A DNA stretch of 41,300 nt from Mycobacteriaceae bacterium. Its GTDB lineage: Bacteria; Actinomycetota; Actinomycetes; Mycobacteriales; Mycobacteriaceae. Both the position numbers and the translations under genes were made by a program. The DNA lies in the NCBI GenBank assembly GCA_029979305.1, contig JAPOHV010000002.1:1-41300 (forward strand), given 5' to 3'. Of this stretch, positions 40,184 through 41,300 are shown piece by piece. Position 1 is the stretch's first letter, and each line of letters opens with the position of its first letter. The notes under the pieces are model-generated. The model did no database searches. It was given only the letters and a program-made list of their open reading frames with translations, and was not told the DNA's origin.

Positions 40184-41300
40184 ATGCCTACTGCTGCGCG
40201 TTCGTACGTCTCGACGGGCGTGGCCCTGGCGGGGGCCTTCGCCGTCACCGCCGCCCAGTTGGCACCCTCGATGCAGGAGGCCGAGACCCGCGTCGTTCAG
40301 GCGGCGGTGAACCTCGTCGCCGCCGGCGGCCCGTGCACGGGCTACAACACCGACGGCTGCGACATCTGGGCCAAGCAGACCTACACCGCCGTCGTCCGCG
40401 ACCAGAACGCCGCCTCGGCGGCCAATATCGCGGCTAACATCCTCAACGCCGTGGCCGGTATTCCGCGGGCCTACGTCAACGCGCTCAACGACCTGTCCTA
40501 CGCGCTCGAGCAGACCGGCAGCTGGTGGGTGTATACGCCGACCAACGCGCTGGGCTTCGACCCGGCCGACCCGATCAAGCTAACCGCGCTGGTCAACCTG
40601 TCGATCCCGTTCCCGGCGCTGTCGCACGCCGTCGGCGACCAGCTGGCCTGGTGGGCCAAGGCCAACCTGCCGACCAACCCCGGCTGCACCGGCAACGTCG
40701 GGCCGACCTGCGCGGACTTCGGCGCGATCCTCAACGTGATGTTCAAGGCGCCGCTGCGGGCCCTGGCGTCGGGTTACACCTTCCCGGTGATCTACGACCC
40801 GATCAGCGAGGAGGAGGCGGCCGTCGGGCAGGAGATCCCGGGCTCGACCGGTGCCGAGCTGCCGTGGTCGGGCGCCTATGTGAAGCTCAACCTGGCCGAT
40901 TCGTTCAACTCGGTGTTCAACTACCTCAACGCCGATCCGGCGCTGAACAAGACCGAGCGGGTCACCGGCGCTGAGATCGGCGCCGCCGTGGCCCGGCTGG
41001 CCGCGGCCTCGAAGCTGGGCTTCAACCCGTTCGTCCCGAAGAGCTTCCTGCTCAAGGGATGGCCGTACACCGCGCTGACCCCGCTGTTCACCCCGTTCAT
41101 CAAGCAGTTGTGCCCGACCTGCGACCCCGCGAACCCGGGCGGGCCGGGACTGACCGAGGTGACGCCGCCGGCCGCTGTCACCCCGGAGGCAACGCTGGTC
41201 AGCGCCGCCGCGAGCACCGCCGCTCCGGCGGTGCAGGCCGTCGCCGACGCCCCGTCGGTCGCCGCGGCGCCGGCCGTCGCCGCCCCGACCGGGCTGGCCG
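40184..41300 (+). CDS. Exported Ala/Pro-rich protein of unknown function (3' end cut)
   Basis: Not in the ORF track because it has no stop before the window ends; 372 codons are visible. The N-terminus MPTAARSYVSTG followed by a VALAGAFAVTAAQLA hydrophobic run looks like a signal peptide. Three cysteine pairs (CTGYNTDGC, CTGNVGPTC, CPTC) fit disulfides in an exported protein. The last visible part, from about residue 325, is rich in Ala, Pro and Val (TPPAAVTPEATLVSAA and following) and resembles the low-complexity tails of a family of cell-surface proteins widespread in non-tuberculous mycobacteria. No enzymatic motif is recognised. A link to the PKS locus is not evident; the gene has its own upstream gap of 108 bp with a promoter-like site. 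Confidence 0.8.
   Translation, partial: MPTAARSYVSTGVALAGAFAVTAAQLAPSMQEAETRVVQAAVNLVAAGGPCTGYNTDGCDIWAKQTYTAVVRDQNAASAANIAANILNAVAGIPRAYVNALNDLSYALEQTGSWWVYTPTNALGFDPADPIKLTALVNLSIPFPALSHAVGDQLAWWAKANLPTNPGCTGNVGPTCADFGAILNVMFKAPLRALASGYTFPVIYDPISEEEAAVGQEIPGSTGAELPWSGAYVKLNLADSFNSVFNYLNADPALNKTERVTGAEIGAAVARLAAASKLGFNPFVPKSFLLKGWPYTALTPLFTPFIKQLCPTCDPANPGGPGLTEVTPPAAVTPEATLVSAAASTAAPAVQAVADAPSVAAAPAVAAPTGLA

Overview
The window is high-GC actinobacterial DNA that reads as Mycobacterium sensu lato. It carries the mycobacterial order tesA - fadD26-type FAAL - pps-type polyketide synthases - drrA - drrB - drrC - papA5, the core of the phthiocerol dimycocerosate (DIM/PDIM) locus. It ends with a secreted Ala/Pro-rich protein of a kind common in mycobacteria. 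All comparisons to M. tuberculosis proteins come from memory of those families; no alignment was run.

Layout. (1) 2-2137: 3' part of an AtsA/AtsD-like arylsulfatase, cut by the window start. (2) 2157-2858: TesA-type thioesterase. (3) 3015-35592: one tightly packed array of ten genes on the + strand: FAAL1, PKS1, FAAL2, PKS2, PKS3, PKS4, PKS5, DrrA, DrrB, DrrC and PapA5 follow each other with six 4-bp stop/start overlaps and no gap longer than 55 bp. (4) 35609-40075: accessory genes: an LCM-type methyltransferase (-), a coupled trio of flavodoxin-like protein, DUF2505 protein and nitroreductase (+), a short-chain dehydrogenase (-) and an alpha/beta hydrolase (+). (5) 40184 to the end: an exported protein of unknown function, open at the window edge. 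No tRNA, rRNA, CRISPR array, insertion sequence or regulator gene was seen.

The PKS part is not an ordinary ppsABCDE set. There are two FAAL genes, each translationally coupled to a PKS that begins with its own loading ACP, so there are two starter entry points. The modules look shuffled. PKS1 is PpsA-like (ACP-KS-AT-degenerate DH-KR-ACP). PKS2 has a PpsA-like front and a PpsB-like back (ACP-KS-AT-KR-ACP). PKS3 has a PpsC-like N-terminus, a PpsB-like KR and then a PpsA-like DH-ACP, giving the unusual order KS-AT-KR-DH-ACP. PKS4 has a PpsB-like N-terminal docking segment on a PpsD-like DH-KR-ACP module. PKS5 is PpsE-like (KS-AT-ACP-condensation-like). PKS1 and PKS3 end in nearly the same tail (SVLDxLFDxxE), so both may feed PKS4: FAAL1-PKS1-PKS4-PKS5 and FAAL2-PKS2-PKS3-PKS4-PKS5. 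This would be a branched assembly line making two chain types.

How the genes may work together (inference): the FAALs adenylate long-chain fatty acids and load the two N-terminal ACPs. The PKSs extend them, perhaps with several methylmalonyl units, since the ATs of PKS1-4 carry VASH while PKS5 carries HAFH. TesA assists turnover or release. PapA5 esterifies hydroxyls on the product and DrrABC takes part in export. The adjacent methyltransferase and redox genes are candidates for tailoring. No mas, mmpL7 or trans-acting enoyl reductase gene is in the window, so the acyl donor for PapA5 and the enoyl reduction expected after PKS4 must come from elsewhere or be absent.
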